Assembly (NCBI GenBank): GCA_046295655.1 | Contig: JBKBMT010000025.1 | Location: forward strand, 1 to 37,486 | Source: JBKBMT01 sp046295655 | Lineage (GTDB): Bacteria; Pseudomonadota; Alphaproteobacteria; Rhodobacterales; Rhodobacteraceae | Reading direction: 5' to 3' | DNA length: 37,486 bases | Shown here: piece after piece, positions 7,782-17,022 of the stretch | Position numbering within the stretch: position 1 is the stretch's first letter | How the letters are laid out: each line of letters begins with the position of its first letter | The notes under the pieces: generated by a model | What the model was told of the DNA's origin: nothing | Databases searched by the model: none | The model's input: only the letters and a program-made list of their open reading frames with translations | Made by a program: the position numbers and the translations under genes

Positions 7782-8647
7782 CGGTAATGCGTCCGCTTCT
7801 CCAGCAGCCGGAACTGGACAGCCGCGATCGCGCCCAGGATCGCCAGCAGAAGCATGGTCAGCGCCGAGGCCTGTGCGGTATCCCAGAACTTGAACCCGAC
7901 CTCCCAGATGTGAAAGAGCAGCAGGTTCGTCGCGTTGTTCGGCCCGCCGCCGGTCATGGCGAAGATGTGGTCGACCACCCGGAAGGCGTTGATCAGCGCG
8001 TTGACCGCGATGAACAGCGTGGTGGGCGCAACCAGGGGGATCAGCACGCGCCGCACATAGGTCCAGCGCCCGCATCCTTCCAGCCGGGCCGCCTCGGCCA
8101 GCGACACCGGGATCGCCTGGAAGGCGGCGAGATAGAAGATCATGAAGAAGCCCGCCTCCTTCCAGATCGCCACCACGATCACCGCCCAGAGCGCGGTGCG
8201 GTCCGACCCCAGCCAGTTGGTCGAGGGCACCCCGAACAGGCCGAGGATCTGGTCCAGCAGGCCGAAGCCCGGCGTGTAGAAGAACAGCCAGATGTTGGCC
8301 GCCGCGACCATGGGCAGGATGGTCGGCGTGAAATAGGCCAGCCGTGCGAAGGCCCGCCCGGGCATCCGCCCGTTGACCCACAGCGCCATGACGAAGGCCA
8401 GCAGGATCGAGGCCGGGATTGTCGCCCCGGCGTAGAGGGCGCTGTTCCACAGCACCTTGGCCAGCACCGGATCGGTCAGCATCGCGGTATAGTTTTCCGC
8501 CCCGACCCAGACCGAGGGCCGCCGGCCGCGCGGGGTGGAATGCAGACTCTGCCACAGTGCCATCACCGCCGGCCAGTGGGTGAACAGCACCAGCAGCGCA
8601 AGGCCGGGTGCCAGCAGCAGATAGGGGGTCAGGGGAAAGCGGCGCAT
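7778..8647 (-). CDS. ABC transporter permease, CUT1 family (UgpA/MalF-like)
   Basis: This 289-residue inner-membrane permease has six predicted helices and the EAA loop at SLAEAARLEGCGRWTYVRRV, followed by the family sequence IFAMTGGGPNNATNLL. It pairs with the downstream UgpE-like subunit. The ATG at 8647 is the first that begins at a typical permease N-terminus (MRRFPLTPYLLLAPGL). The region upstream, between this start and the binding-protein stop, holds an assembly gap and G-rich filler, so the true ribosome-binding site and even the extreme N-terminus should be treated as provisional. Confidence 0.9.
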   Translation of the reverse strand: MRRFPLTPYLLLAPGLALLVLFTHWPAVMALWQSLHSTPRGRRPSVWVGAENYTAMLTDPVLAKVLWNSALYAGATIPASILLAFVMALWVNGRMPGRAFARLAYFTPTILPMVAAANIWLFFYTPGFGLLDQILGLFGVPSTNWLGSDRTALWAVIVVAIWKEAGFFMIFYLAAFQAIPVSLAEAARLEGCGRWTYVRRVLIPLVAPTTLFIAVNALINAFRVVDHIFAMTGGGPNNATNLLLFHIWEVGFKFWDTAQASALTMLLLAILGAIAAVQFRLLEKRTHYR

Positions 8648-8739
8648 GGGAAAGGGGGCNNNNNNNNNNGCTGTGGGGGGGGGGGGGCTCGGGGGGGTGG
8701 GTGATGGGGGGGGGGGCGCGGCGCCCCCCCCCCGACCGG
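8648..8739. other. Assembly gap (10 N at 8660-8669) in a low-complexity G/C tract
   Basis: Ten N occupy 8660-8669, probably a scaffolding placeholder of unknown true length. Bases 8675-8735 are almost only G, then C, with runs of ten or more. The G and C runs around 8706-8733 could form a very stable stem. The tract lies exactly between the binding protein and first permease, a common position for an intercistronic hairpin that stops sequencing polymerases. The bases as written may be partly artefactual. Confidence 0.9.
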
Positions 8740-10017
8740 TCAGCGATAGGGCCGCAGGATGCGGTCGGCCTCGGCCTGGGCTTCGGCCAGCGCCTGCGCA
8801 GCCGGCTTCTGCCCGAGGATGGCCGCCTGCAGCGCATCGTTGAACACGCGCGTCACCCGCTGGTTCTCGTGCGTCGAAAGCTCGGCGGTGGCGAATTCCA
8901 GCTGGTCGCGGGCGACCGTTGCGGGCGGGAACTCCGCCGCATAGGCGCGCATCGCCTCGGTCTCCCAGGCCGCCGGGCTGACCGCGACATAGCCGGTGCG
9001 GATCGACCAGTCGGCGGCGATCTCGGGCGAGGTCAGCCATTTCGCGAAGCGGAATGCGGCCCGTTGCACATCCTCCGACACGCCGTTGAAGATGAAGATG
9101 TTGCCGCCACCGGTCGGCGCCCCGCGCCGCTTGTTTGCCGGCAGCATGGCGACGCCGAAGGGGAAGGGCGCGTTGCTGCGGATGTTGGTCAGGTTGCCGG
9201 TGGTGGTCCAGATCATCGCGCTTTCGCCCTCGAAGAAGGCCTGGGGTGTCGCGCCCCATTCGATGATGCCCGGCGCCATGACTCCGTGTTCGGTGGACAG
9301 CGAGACAAGGAACTCGAGCGCCTCGACCACGCCGGGCGCATCGAAATAGGTCTCGTTGCCGTCGCCGTTCATCAGGAAGGCGTCGTTCGCCGTGGTCAGG
9401 CCCTGGAACAGCCAGTAGGGAAAGCCCGAAGTCGGAATCCGCACGCCCCAGCGCGTGACGTTGCCTGCCCCGTCGCGCCTGACCAGCTTCTTGCCCATCT
9501 CGACCATCTCGTCCCAGGTCGCGGGCGGCACCTCGGGGTCGAGCCCGGCCTCGGCGAAGGCCTCCTTGTTCCAGTAGAGCACCGGGGTCGAGCGCTGGAA
9601 TGGCAGCGACCATACCTGACCCCCGACCTGGCCGTTCTCGAGGAAGGCGGGGAAGAAGTCCGTCAGGAAGGCGCGATCTTCGTCTGTCTCGGCCAGATCG
9701 TCCAGCGCCACCAGCACGTCCTCGTCGTAGAGCGTGAAGGTATCGACCGACAGCAGCACCGCCATGGCCGGGCTGTCGCCGCCGCGAATCTGGGTCAGGG
9801 TGCGGGCGATCGTGTCCTGATAGCTGCCGGTATAGACCGGGGTCACCTTGATGTCGGGGTTTTCGGCCATGAAGGCCGCCGCGTATTCGTCGATGATCGC
9901 GGTGATCGGCCCGCCGACTGCGACGGGGAAGTTGAACACCACTTCGGTCTGGGCACGCAAGGGTGCCGCGACGCCAAGCGCAAGCGCGCCGGCAAGGGCA
10001 AGACGGGTGAGGGTCAT
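8740..10017 (-). CDS. ABC transporter extracellular substrate-binding protein (family 1, UgpB-like)
   Basis: This 425-residue periplasmic protein has a Sec signal peptide (MTLTRLALAGALALGVAAPLRA, cleavage near residue 22) and a family 1 solute-binding fold. The N-terminal region (ITAIIDEYAAAFMAENPDIKV, TGSYQDTIARTL, GGDSPAMAVLL) resembles UgpB, the binding protein for glycerol 3-phosphate and glycerophosphodiesters, more than maltose-type proteins. The later SAMIWTTTGNL and TGGGNIFIF segments line the cleft in this family. The ATG at 10017 overlaps the ATPase stop as ATGA. The substrate is uncertain; a glycerol-phosphate or polyol-like ligand is only an inference from similarity. Confidence 0.9.
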   Translation of the reverse strand: MTLTRLALAGALALGVAAPLRAQTEVVFNFPVAVGGPITAIIDEYAAAFMAENPDIKVTPVYTGSYQDTIARTLTQIRGGDSPAMAVLLSVDTFTLYDEDVLVALDDLAETDEDRAFLTDFFPAFLENGQVGGQVWSLPFQRSTPVLYWNKEAFAEAGLDPEVPPATWDEMVEMGKKLVRRDGAGNVTRWGVRIPTSGFPYWLFQGLTTANDAFLMNGDGNETYFDAPGVVEALEFLVSLSTEHGVMAPGIIEWGATPQAFFEGESAMIWTTTGNLTNIRSNAPFPFGVAMLPANKRRGAPTGGGNIFIFNGVSEDVQRAAFRFAKWLTSPEIAADWSIRTGYVAVSPAAWETEAMRAYAAEFPPATVARDQLEFATAELSTHENQRVTRVFNDALQAAILGQKPAAQALAEAQAEADRILRPYR

Positions 10018-11087
10018 CGGTCCGTTCTCTCCATCACGGGGGTGGCAGCGGGGTCCAGACGGCTTTCGTCCGGGGCGAAGAAATGGGCGTCCTCGGGCGA
10101 CCAGTTCAGATGCAGCCGGGCGCCCGGTGGCGGGGCCCCGGCGCCGGGCAGCCGCAGCGCGATCCGGGTCGTGCCGGCGCGGCACAGCGCCAGCGTCTCG
10201 GCGCCCAGGTAATCCTCGGCCTCGACCGTGACCGGCAGACCGGTCTCGGCGATGTGCAGCGCCTCGGGCCGGACGCCCAGCCAGGCGGCGGCGGGTGGCG
10301 CGCCGGGGGCAAAGCCGGTTCCGGCCACCACGGGTCCGTCCGGGCCGGGTTCCAGCGGCAGAAGGTTCATCGGCGGCACGCCGATGAAGCGGCCGGCAAA
10401 GGCATGGGCGGGGCGGGCATAAAGCTCGGCCGGCGCGGCAACCTGCACCAGCCGGCCGTCCTTCATCAGCACGATCCGGTCGGCCATGCTCATCGCCTCG
10501 GCCTGATCGTGGGTGACGAAGATAACGGTCAGTCCCAGATTCCGCTGCAAGGCGCGCAGTTCGTGCCGCATCTCTTGTCGCAGCAGGGCGTCGAGGTTCG
10601 ACAGCGGCTCGTCCATCAGCAGGATCGGCCGGCGGGCGACCACCGCCCGCCCCAGCGCGACGCGCTGCTGCTGACCACCCGACAGGGCCGATGGCTTGCG
10701 GTCGAGCAGTGTCTCGAGGCCCAGAAGCGCCGCCGCCTCGGCCAGCCGCTGCGCCTGTTCGGCCTTCGGTGCACGGCGGACCTGAAGCCCGAACAGGATG
10801 TTGTCGCGCACCGTGAGATGCGGGAACAGGGCATAGTTCTGGAACACCATGGCCACGCCCCGCGCCTCGGCCGGAAGCCCGGTCACGTCGCGCCCGTCGA
10901 TCCAGATCCGGCCGGCGCTTGCCTCGTCCAGCCCGGCCACCAGCCGCAGGGTCGTGGATTTCCCGCAGCCCGACGGGCCGAGAAGGGCCAGAAACTCGCC
11001 CCGCTCCACCTCCAGCGAAACCCGGTCAACCGCGGGCTGGGCCGAGCCGGGCCAGACCTTGTGGACGGAATCGAGGCGGATCAGCAT
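10014..11087 (-). CDS. ABC transporter ATP-binding protein (UgpC/MalK-like)
   Basis: This 357-residue ATPase energises the CUT1 transporter. Walker A is GPSGCGKST, the Q loop is VFQNYALFPH, the signature is LSGGQQQR, Walker B is ILLMDEP and the switch His is in VTHDQAEA. The C-terminal ~120 residues form the OB-type regulatory domain of MalK/UgpC (WLGVRPEALHI). The start at 11087 is chosen because it begins the usual MLIRLDSVHK and has GGAG 9 bases upstream. The alternative ATG at 11120 lies inside the dyad operator 11110-11127 and would add an unrelated 11-residue tail. It is the first gene of its operon. Confidence 0.93.
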   Translation of the reverse strand: MLIRLDSVHKVWPGSAQPAVDRVSLEVERGEFLALLGPSGCGKSTTLRLVAGLDEASAGRIWIDGRDVTGLPAEARGVAMVFQNYALFPHLTVRDNILFGLQVRRAPKAEQAQRLAEAAALLGLETLLDRKPSALSGGQQQRVALGRAVVARRPILLMDEPLSNLDALLRQEMRHELRALQRNLGLTVIFVTHDQAEAMSMADRIVLMKDGRLVQVAAPAELYARPAHAFAGRFIGVPPMNLLPLEPGPDGPVVAGTGFAPGAPPAAAWLGVRPEALHIAETGLPVTVEAEDYLGAETLALCRAGTTRIALRLPGAGAPPPGARLHLNWSPEDAHFFAPDESRLDPAATPVMERTDR

Positions 11088-11109
11088 GGGCGCTCCGTAA
11101 CGGCCGGAT

Positions 11110-11136
11110 GTGACACGCATGTGTCACGCCATTGTA
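11110..11136 (-). promoter_or_regulatory. Perfect dyad operator with overlapping promoter of the CUT1 transporter operon
   Basis: GTGACAC (11110-11116), GCAT, GTGTCAC (11121-11127) is a perfect inverted repeat with 7-base arms and a 4-base spacer. Just upstream on the minus strand, TACAAT (11136-11131) matches the -10 consensus at 5 of 6 positions, placing the transcript start at about 11124, inside the dyad. No good -35 box is seen. The arrangement fits a repressor operator overlapping a start site. The regulator is not identified; no candidate gene lies next to it. Confidence 0.6.
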
Positions 11137-11159
11137 TTCCAAGGGAAACCATGGCCTTT

Positions 11160-12389
11160 TCAGGTCATGCGGTCCTTGACTGCGCGCCCTTCCTGCACGA
11201 CCAGAAGAATCCGTTCGCCCTGGCCCGACAGGCAGGCCGGATCGGCGATCGGGTCGCCGTCGATCAGGATCAGGTCGGCGGTCGCGCCGGGCTCCACCCG
11301 CCCGAGATCGGGCCGCCGCAAGAGGTCCGCATTGACCGAGGTGGCCGAGCGGAGCACCGAGGCCATGGGCAGCACCTGCGCCCGCAGGCCGAATTCCTCC
11401 AGCTGGTCGCGGCCCATCCAGCCCAGCAGGTCGGTGCCGTAGCCCACCTGCGTCCCGGCGCGGTCGAGGATCTCGAGCGACTTCAGCCCCGCCTCGCGCA
11501 CCTTGCGGTTCTTCACCCGGTTCTCGGCCCCCAGGCCGATTGCGTCGGCATGCCGGTCGAGGCAATCGTAGATCACCAGCGTCGGAACCGCGAAGCAGCC
11601 GCGGTCCTTCAGGATGCCGGCCACCCGGTCGTCGATCAGGTTGCAGTGTTCCAGCGTGCGCACGCCGTTGACTGCGGCATGTTCGATCGCCCGGGCGGTA
11701 TAGGTATGCGCGGCGACATAGGTGTTGGCAGCCTCGGCCACCGTGACGATGGCCCGGATCTCCTCGGGGGTGAACTGGATCCAGTCGATCGGGTCGGTCG
11801 GCGTCGCCACCCCGCCGTTGGCCATGATCTTGACGAAATCGGCCCCGAGACGCAGCTCGTCCCGTGCCGCGCGCAGACATTCCGGCACGCCGTCCACGAT
11901 TCGTCCCAGCGAGGGGATGTGCCGGCGATGGACATCGCCGATGTCGGCGCGGCTGGTGCCGCGGAAATCGGTATGCCCGCCGGTCTGTCCCAGCGCCTTG
12001 CCCGACGTGAACAGCCGCGGGCCGCGGATGAGCCCCTCGGCCAGCGCGCGCCGGGTTCCCGCATCGCCGCCACCCACGTCGCGGACGGTGGTGAACCCGC
12101 GGTCGAGCATCTCGGACAGATAGGCCTGCGACCAGTGCGCCACATAGGACGGATGCATCGCCTCGAGCGCGGCAAGGTTCGGCGTCGCGGCCGCCACATG
12201 CACATGCGCGTCGATCAGGCCGGGCATCAGCGTCCGGCCGGTCGCATCGACGATGCGGTCGGCCTCGCCCCGGATTGCCGTCTCGGACAGCTCGGCGATG
12301 CGGCCGTCGGCGACCAGCACATGCATGCCGCGCAGGATCTCGTTGCCCGTCCCGTCGAACAGGTCGCAATTGTCGAACCGGATGCGCAT
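11160..12389 (-). CDS. Metal-dependent amidohydrolase (imidazolonepropionase/Xaa-Pro-dipeptidase-like)
   Basis: This 409-residue amidohydrolase-superfamily enzyme keeps all the binuclear metal ligands: His62 and His64 (DAHVHV), Lys187 as the carbamylated bridge (ADFVKIMANGG), His228 (VAAHTYT), His248 (LEHCN) and Asp320 (GYGTDLLG). The family hydrolyses amides, cyclic amides or dipeptide-like substrates in the cytosol; there is no signal peptide. The start at 12389 begins directly at the beta-sandwich (MRIRFDNCDLFDG); a longer frame to 12443 has no support. It is divergent from livG and 72 bases upstream of the CUT1 transporter operon, so it belongs to the same uptake/catabolism island. The exact substrate is unknown. 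Confidence 0.92.
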   Translation of the reverse strand: MRIRFDNCDLFDGTGNEILRGMHVLVADGRIAELSETAIRGEADRIVDATGRTLMPGLIDAHVHVAAATPNLAALEAMHPSYVAHWSQAYLSEMLDRGFTTVRDVGGGDAGTRRALAEGLIRGPRLFTSGKALGQTGGHTDFRGTSRADIGDVHRRHIPSLGRIVDGVPECLRAARDELRLGADFVKIMANGGVATPTDPIDWIQFTPEEIRAIVTVAEAANTYVAAHTYTARAIEHAAVNGVRTLEHCNLIDDRVAGILKDRGCFAVPTLVIYDCLDRHADAIGLGAENRVKNRKVREAGLKSLEILDRAGTQVGYGTDLLGWMGRDQLEEFGLRAQVLPMASVLRSATSVNADLLRRPDLGRVEPGATADLILIDGDPIADPACLSGQGERILLVVQEGRAVKDRMT

Positions 12390-12447
12390 GTCCCCCTCCC
12401 GCAGCCCGCCGCCCAGCTTGCGGTAAGGGCAGGGGCGGCGCAACCCC

Positions 12448-12476
12448 TTGTCAGTGCGCAGACCCTCGCCTAGCGT
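12448..12476 (+). promoter_or_regulatory. Possible promoter of the liv-dehydrogenase operon
   Basis: TTGTCA (12448-12453) and TAGCGT (12471-12476) are separated by 17 bases. The -35 matches 5 of 6 consensus positions, the -10 only 3 of 6. The implied start is next to the livG ATG at 12484, which would make the message nearly leaderless. On the opposite strand CTGACA overlaps the same -35, so the divergent amidohydrolase promoter may share this site. The whole divergent gap is 94 bases. Confidence 0.35.
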
Positions 12477-12483
12477 GCCGGGG

Positions 12484-13253
<770 letters not shown>

Positions 13254-13257
<4 letters not shown>

Positions 13258-13961
13258 CCCTCCTGCGCACCGAGGGTGTGGTCGCGGGCTATTCCAGTGC
13301 CGACATGATCCTCAAGGGGGTTTCCGCCGAGGCCGGGGCCGGCGAGATCGTCGCGGTCCTCGGGCCGAACGGGGCGGGCAAGTCCACGCTGCTGAAGGCC
13401 ATCGCCGGCCAGCTACGGCTTCGGGAGGGCACGATCAGCGTCGGGGGCGCCCGGATCGACGGGATGCGCCCGCGCGAGATCGCCCGGCTGGGTGTCGCCT
13501 ATGTGCCGCAGGAGGCGAATGTCTTTCCCTCCATGACGATCCGCGAGAATCTCGAGATCGGCGGCTTTCTTGCCCCGCGCGAGGTTGCCCGCCGGATCGA
13601 GGTGATCTTCGCCCGGTTCCCGATCCTCGCCGAGAAGCGACGTGAACCGGCGCGGGCGCTGTCGGGGGGGCAGCGCCAGATCCTCGCGGTTGCCATCGCG
13701 CTGATGGTCGAACCCCGGCTGCTGCTGCTGGACGAGCCGTCGGCAGGGCTGTCGCCGGTCGCCACGGCCGAGCTTTTCGCCACCATCCGGACGATCCGCG
13801 AAAGTGGCGTGGCCGTGGTGCTGGTCGAGCAGAACGCCCTTGAGGCGCTTGACCTTGCAGACCGCGCCTACATACTCGCGGCCGGTCGCAACCATACCGA
13901 CGGTGCCGCCCGGACGCTTGCGGCAGACCCGGAGATCCGCCGCGCCTTTCTGGGTGGATAG
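13254..13961 (+). CDS. livF: Branched-chain-type ABC transporter ATPase LivF
   Basis: This 235-residue second ATPase of the HAAT transporter has Walker A GPNGAGKST, the signature LSGGQRQ, Walker B LLLLDEP and the LivF-typical sequence SAGLSPV. The switch region is VEQNALEALDLADRAYIL, with Gln-Asn replacing the His motif of LivG, as is usual for LivF. The start overlaps the livG stop by 4 bases. The next gene, encoding the binding protein, begins 24 bases downstream. Confidence 0.94.
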
Positions 13962-13985
13962 ATCACAGCGACAGGGAGAACGACA

Positions 13986-15191
13986 ATGACCAGACGTCCC
14001 GCCTTGCTTCACCCCAACCGCCGCGCGATCCTGATGGGGGCCGCGGCGCTGATGGCTGCGCCGGCGGTGCTTCGCGCCCAGACCGGGCCGATCCGCATCG
14101 GCAGCCTGACCCCCCTGACCGGCGTCGGCGGAAGCTACGGACCCTCGATGCGCGACGCGATCGGCGGGGTGGTGGCGCAGGTCAACGGCGCCGGCGGCGT
14201 CCTCGGCCGCGAGATCCAGCTGGTGTCCGAGGATACCCAGACCAACCCCGAGGCCGCCGTGCGTGCCGCGCGCAAGCTGATCGACGTCGATGGCGTCTCG
14301 GCGATCATGGGCACCTGGGCCTCGTCGGTGACCACGGCCGTGGCGCCGCTGTGCTGGGAAAGCCGGACGATGCTGTTCACCGTCTCGGGCGCGGACAGCA
14401 TCACCCAGCTGCCGCATCAGGGCTTCATCGCGCGCACCCAGCCGAACTCGAAGCTCCAGATCAGGGTCGCCGGCGAGTTCATGACCGAGGAGGGTGCGAC
14501 CGGCATGGCCTGGATCGGGCCGCAGACGCCCTTCGCCCAGTCCTCGATCGACATCCTGGCCGAGATCGCCGCCGCGAAGTCGATCCCGTTCCAGAGCCTG
14601 ATCTACGAGGCCGACAAGAGCACCTATCGGTCCGAGGTGGACACGATCCTCCGGTCGCGGCCCGATTTCCTGATGCTCGGCGGCTATGCGGCCGACAGCA
14701 CGGTGCTGCTGCGCGATATCTGGCAGGCGGGATACGAGGGCAAGATCATCGGTCCGGCCTATGCGGTGAATGCCACCGTCCTCGGCGCCCTGCCGGCAGA
14801 AGTGACCGAAGGCATCTTCACCTGGGAAGGCGCCCCCGACATCGGCAGCGAAGCCTTTGCGAAGGTGCAGGCGATCCTCGGGGTCGAGGATGTCGATCCC
14901 TATTCGGCCCAGACCTACGATCATGCCAGCCTTGCCGTGCTTGCGATGGCGGCGGCGGGCGACAGCAGCGGCGACGCGATCCGCCAGTCGCTGCGCACCA
15001 TCAGCCAGGGCGAGGGCGACACCGTCTATGATGCGGTGAGCGGGCTCGAGAAGCTCGCCGCGGGCGGGGCGGTGAACTATTCCGGCGCTTCGGGCCCCTG
15101 CGATTTCGACGAGATCGGCGACATCACCGGCACGCAGTTCCTGTTCAAGCGGATCGCCGGCGCGGCGGCCGCCGAGTACAAGCGCGTCTGA
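13986..15191 (+). CDS. LivK-like periplasmic substrate-binding protein
   Basis: This 401-residue type I periplasmic binding protein captures the ligand for LivHMGF. The N-terminus holds a signal with a twin Arg (NRRAILMGAAALMAAPAVLRA), suggesting Tat export, with cleavage near residue 32. The mature protein begins IRIGSLTPLTGVGGSYG, the Peripla_BP_6 start. GGVLGREIQLVSEDTQTNP and ADSTVLLRDIWQAG are also typical, as is the repeated use of S/T for ligand contacts (TWASSVTTA). A good Shine-Dalgarno (AGGGAGA) precedes the ATG. A strong hairpin follows the stop (15200-15223). Proteins of this subfamily bind amides, urea or aromatic acids as well as amino acids, so the ligand is open. Confidence 0.92.
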   Translation: MTRRPALLHPNRRAILMGAAALMAAPAVLRAQTGPIRIGSLTPLTGVGGSYGPSMRDAIGGVVAQVNGAGGVLGREIQLVSEDTQTNPEAAVRAARKLIDVDGVSAIMGTWASSVTTAVAPLCWESRTMLFTVSGADSITQLPHQGFIARTQPNSKLQIRVAGEFMTEEGATGMAWIGPQTPFAQSSIDILAEIAAAKSIPFQSLIYEADKSTYRSEVDTILRSRPDFLMLGGYAADSTVLLRDIWQAGYEGKIIGPAYAVNATVLGALPAEVTEGIFTWEGAPDIGSEAFAKVQAILGVEDVDPYSAQTYDHASLAVLAMAAAGDSSGDAIRQSLRTISQGEGDTVYDAVSGLEKLAAGGAVNYSGASGPCDFDEIGDITGTQFLFKRIAGAAAAEYKRV

Positions 15192-15199
15192 CCCGACCT

Positions 15200-15223
15200 G
15201 CCGGCGGGGTCCGCCCCGCCGGC
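15200..15223 (+). terminator. Strong intercistronic stem-loop after the binding-protein gene
   Basis: GCCGGCGGGG (15200-15209) and CCCCGCCGGC (15214-15223) form a perfect 10-bp stem with a TCCG loop, 8 bases after the stop codon. No T-run follows, so it is more likely an attenuator or mRNA-stabilising hairpin than a full terminator. It would raise binding-protein expression relative to the permeases downstream. Confidence 0.7.
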
Positions 15224-15244
15224 CCCTTCGAGGCGCAGCGCGTG

Positions 15245-16108
15245 ATGGACCTTCTGCCCCAGCTTCTGGTGAACGGCATCATAACCGGTGCGCTTCTGGC
15301 CGTTCCGGCCATCGGCTTCACCGCGATCTTTGCAGTGCTGCGCTTTCCCAACTTCGCGGTGGCCAGCCACGCCACGATCGGTGCCTTCGCCGGCTATGCC
15401 GCCAATGTCTGGCTCGGCTTGCCGGCCGCGCCTTCGCTGGCGGTGGCCTTCCTTGTCGCGGGGCTGGTCGGGCTTGTGACCGACGAGATCGCGCTGAAGC
15501 CGTTGCGGCCGCACGGGGCGCTGACCACCGCCATCGCTTCGATTGCCTTGACGATCGTGCTCGAGAACGTCGTCCGCTTCTTCTTCGGCAACGCCTTGCG
15601 CGGTTACGACCTGCCGCTGGTGCGCGACTGGCGGTTCGGAGACATCCGCGTGGGGCCGCAGCAGGTCGAGAACCTGACGCTTGCCGTGGCGATCATGGCG
15701 GCGGTGTTCCTGGCGTTGAAGTTCACCCGCATGGGCAAGGCGATGCGGGCGGTGGCCGACAACCCTGCGCTGGCAGATCTGAAGGGGATCGATGCCGTCA
15801 TGGTGGGGCGGGCGACCGCCTTTGCGGGGATGGGCCTCGTCGGCGTAGGCGGCATGCTGTTCGGTCTCGGCACATCGATCGATCCGCTGACCGGGTTCCG
15901 CTTCATCCTGCCGATCTTTGCCGCGGCGGTCGTCGGCGGACTGGGCAGCATACCGGGCGCGGTGCTGGGCGCGATGATCGTCGGCATCGGCGAGGAGCTG
16001 TCGATGATCGTCCTCGCCCCGGCCTACAAGAGCGCGGTCGGCTTCATGGCTATCGTCCTGGTCCTGACCTTCCGGCCGCGCGGGCTGCTGGGCGAAAGGG
16101 CCTACTGA
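15245..16108 (+). CDS. livH: Branched-chain-type ABC transporter permease LivH
   Basis: This 287-residue inner-membrane permease has about eight hydrophobic segments and the BPD_transp_2 pattern. MLFGLGTSIDPLTGFRFILP and AAAVVGGLGSIPGAVLGAMI form the family's conserved C-terminal core, and the EAA-like loop is MRAVADNPALADLKGIDA. GTG at 15242 and ATG at 15245 are adjacent in-frame starts; ATG is preferred. The stop TGA shares one base with the livM ATG. The residue pattern fits HAAT permeases of the urea/amide/branched-chain group without distinguishing the substrate. Confidence 0.92.
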   Translation: MDLLPQLLVNGIITGALLAVPAIGFTAIFAVLRFPNFAVASHATIGAFAGYAANVWLGLPAAPSLAVAFLVAGLVGLVTDEIALKPLRPHGALTTAIASIALTIVLENVVRFFFGNALRGYDLPLVRDWRFGDIRVGPQQVENLTLAVAIMAAVFLALKFTRMGKAMRAVADNPALADLKGIDAVMVGRATAFAGMGLVGVGGMLFGLGTSIDPLTGFRFILPIFAAAVVGGLGSIPGAVLGAMIVGIGEELSMIVLAPAYKSAVGFMAIVLVLTFRPRGLLGERAY

Positions 16109-17022
16109 TGCTCAGCTGGCTTTTCTCGGTCGTCACCTTCGCCGGCATCTACGCGCTTCTGGCCCTGGGGCTGAACGTGATCTGGGGCATGGGCGGGATG
16201 ATCAATCTCGGGATGGCGGGGTTCTTTGCCCTGGGCGCCTATGCCAGCGCACTCGCCACCGCGGCGGGCGGCCTGCCGATCCCGGCCGGCATCGCGCTGG
16301 CGGCGGGGCTTGCGGCGCTGTCGGGGGCGCTGCTGTGCCGGCTCACCCTGCGGCTGCGGGGCGATTACCTGGCCATCGTCACGCTGGGCTTTTCCGAACT
16401 GGTCCGGCTGATTGCCGCAAACGAGATCTGGCTGACCAACGGATCGGACGGCATTTCGGGCATTCCAGGTCCGGCGCGCGGCAGTCTGGCGCCGCAGGAG
16501 TTCAACATGCTCTATGCCGCGATCACGGTTTCGGGGGTCGCGGCGGTCTGGGCCGTTACGGAACGGTTGCGGCGCAGCCCCTGGGGCCGGGCGCTGCGGG
16601 CGGTGCGCGACGACGAGACCGCGGCTGCGGTCGCGGGCAAGCCGGTGCGCCGCTTGAAGGTTCAGGCCTTCGCGCTGGGCGCGGCGATCCTCGGGCTCGC
16701 GGGCGCCATGTATGCGCATTATACCAGCTATATCGCGCCCGACATCTTCCGGCCGCTGATAACCATATACATATTCCTCGCGCTGACCGCCGGCGGCACC
16801 GGCAACACCACGGGCGCCGTTCTCGGTGCGGTCGCGGTTGTCGTGGTGCTGGAGGGGTCGCGCTTCATCGAGGGCTTCGTGCCGGGGATCGGCGGGGTGC
16901 AGAAGGCTGCCCTGCGCGAGATCGTGATCGGCGTCGCCCTGATCGCCATCATGCAGTTTCGCCCGCGCGGCCTGTTGGCCGAGCGTCCTCCGCCACCCTT
17001 CCTGCCGAAAGTCCGACGATGA
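16108..17022 (+). CDS. livM: Branched-chain-type ABC transporter permease LivM
   Basis: This 304-residue permease pairs with LivH. The typical N-terminus is ALLALGLNVIWGMGGMINLG. The cytoplasmic EAA-like loop is ALRAVRDDETAAAVAGKPV, and the conserved YTSYIAPDIFRPLITIYI and AGGTGNTTGAVLGAV segments follow. It ends IMQFRPRGLLAERPPPPFLPKVRR. It begins one base into the livH stop and overlaps the GAF gene by 4 bases (ATGA), which points to a single translationally coupled message. Confidence 0.92.
   Translation: MLSWLFSVVTFAGIYALLALGLNVIWGMGGMINLGMAGFFALGAYASALATAAGGLPIPAGIALAAGLAALSGALLCRLTLRLRGDYLAIVTLGFSELVRLIAANEIWLTNGSDGISGIPGPARGSLAPQEFNMLYAAITVSGVAAVWAVTERLRRSPWGRALRAVRDDETAAAVAGKPVRRLKVQAFALGAAILGLAGAMYAHYTSYIAPDIFRPLITIYIFLALTAGGTGNTTGAVLGAVAVVVVLEGSRFIEGFVPGIGGVQKAALREIVIGVALIAIMQFRPRGLLAERPPPPFLPKVRR

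Noticed and set aside
8671..8735. Poly-G tract as a G-quadruplex or phase-variation switch
   Set aside because: It adjoins an N gap and could be a sequencing artefact, so no regulatory claim is justified.
11088..11120. Longer start of the CUT1 ATPase at 11120
   Set aside because: It falls inside the dyad operator and at or near the predicted transcript start, and adds residues unlike the family.
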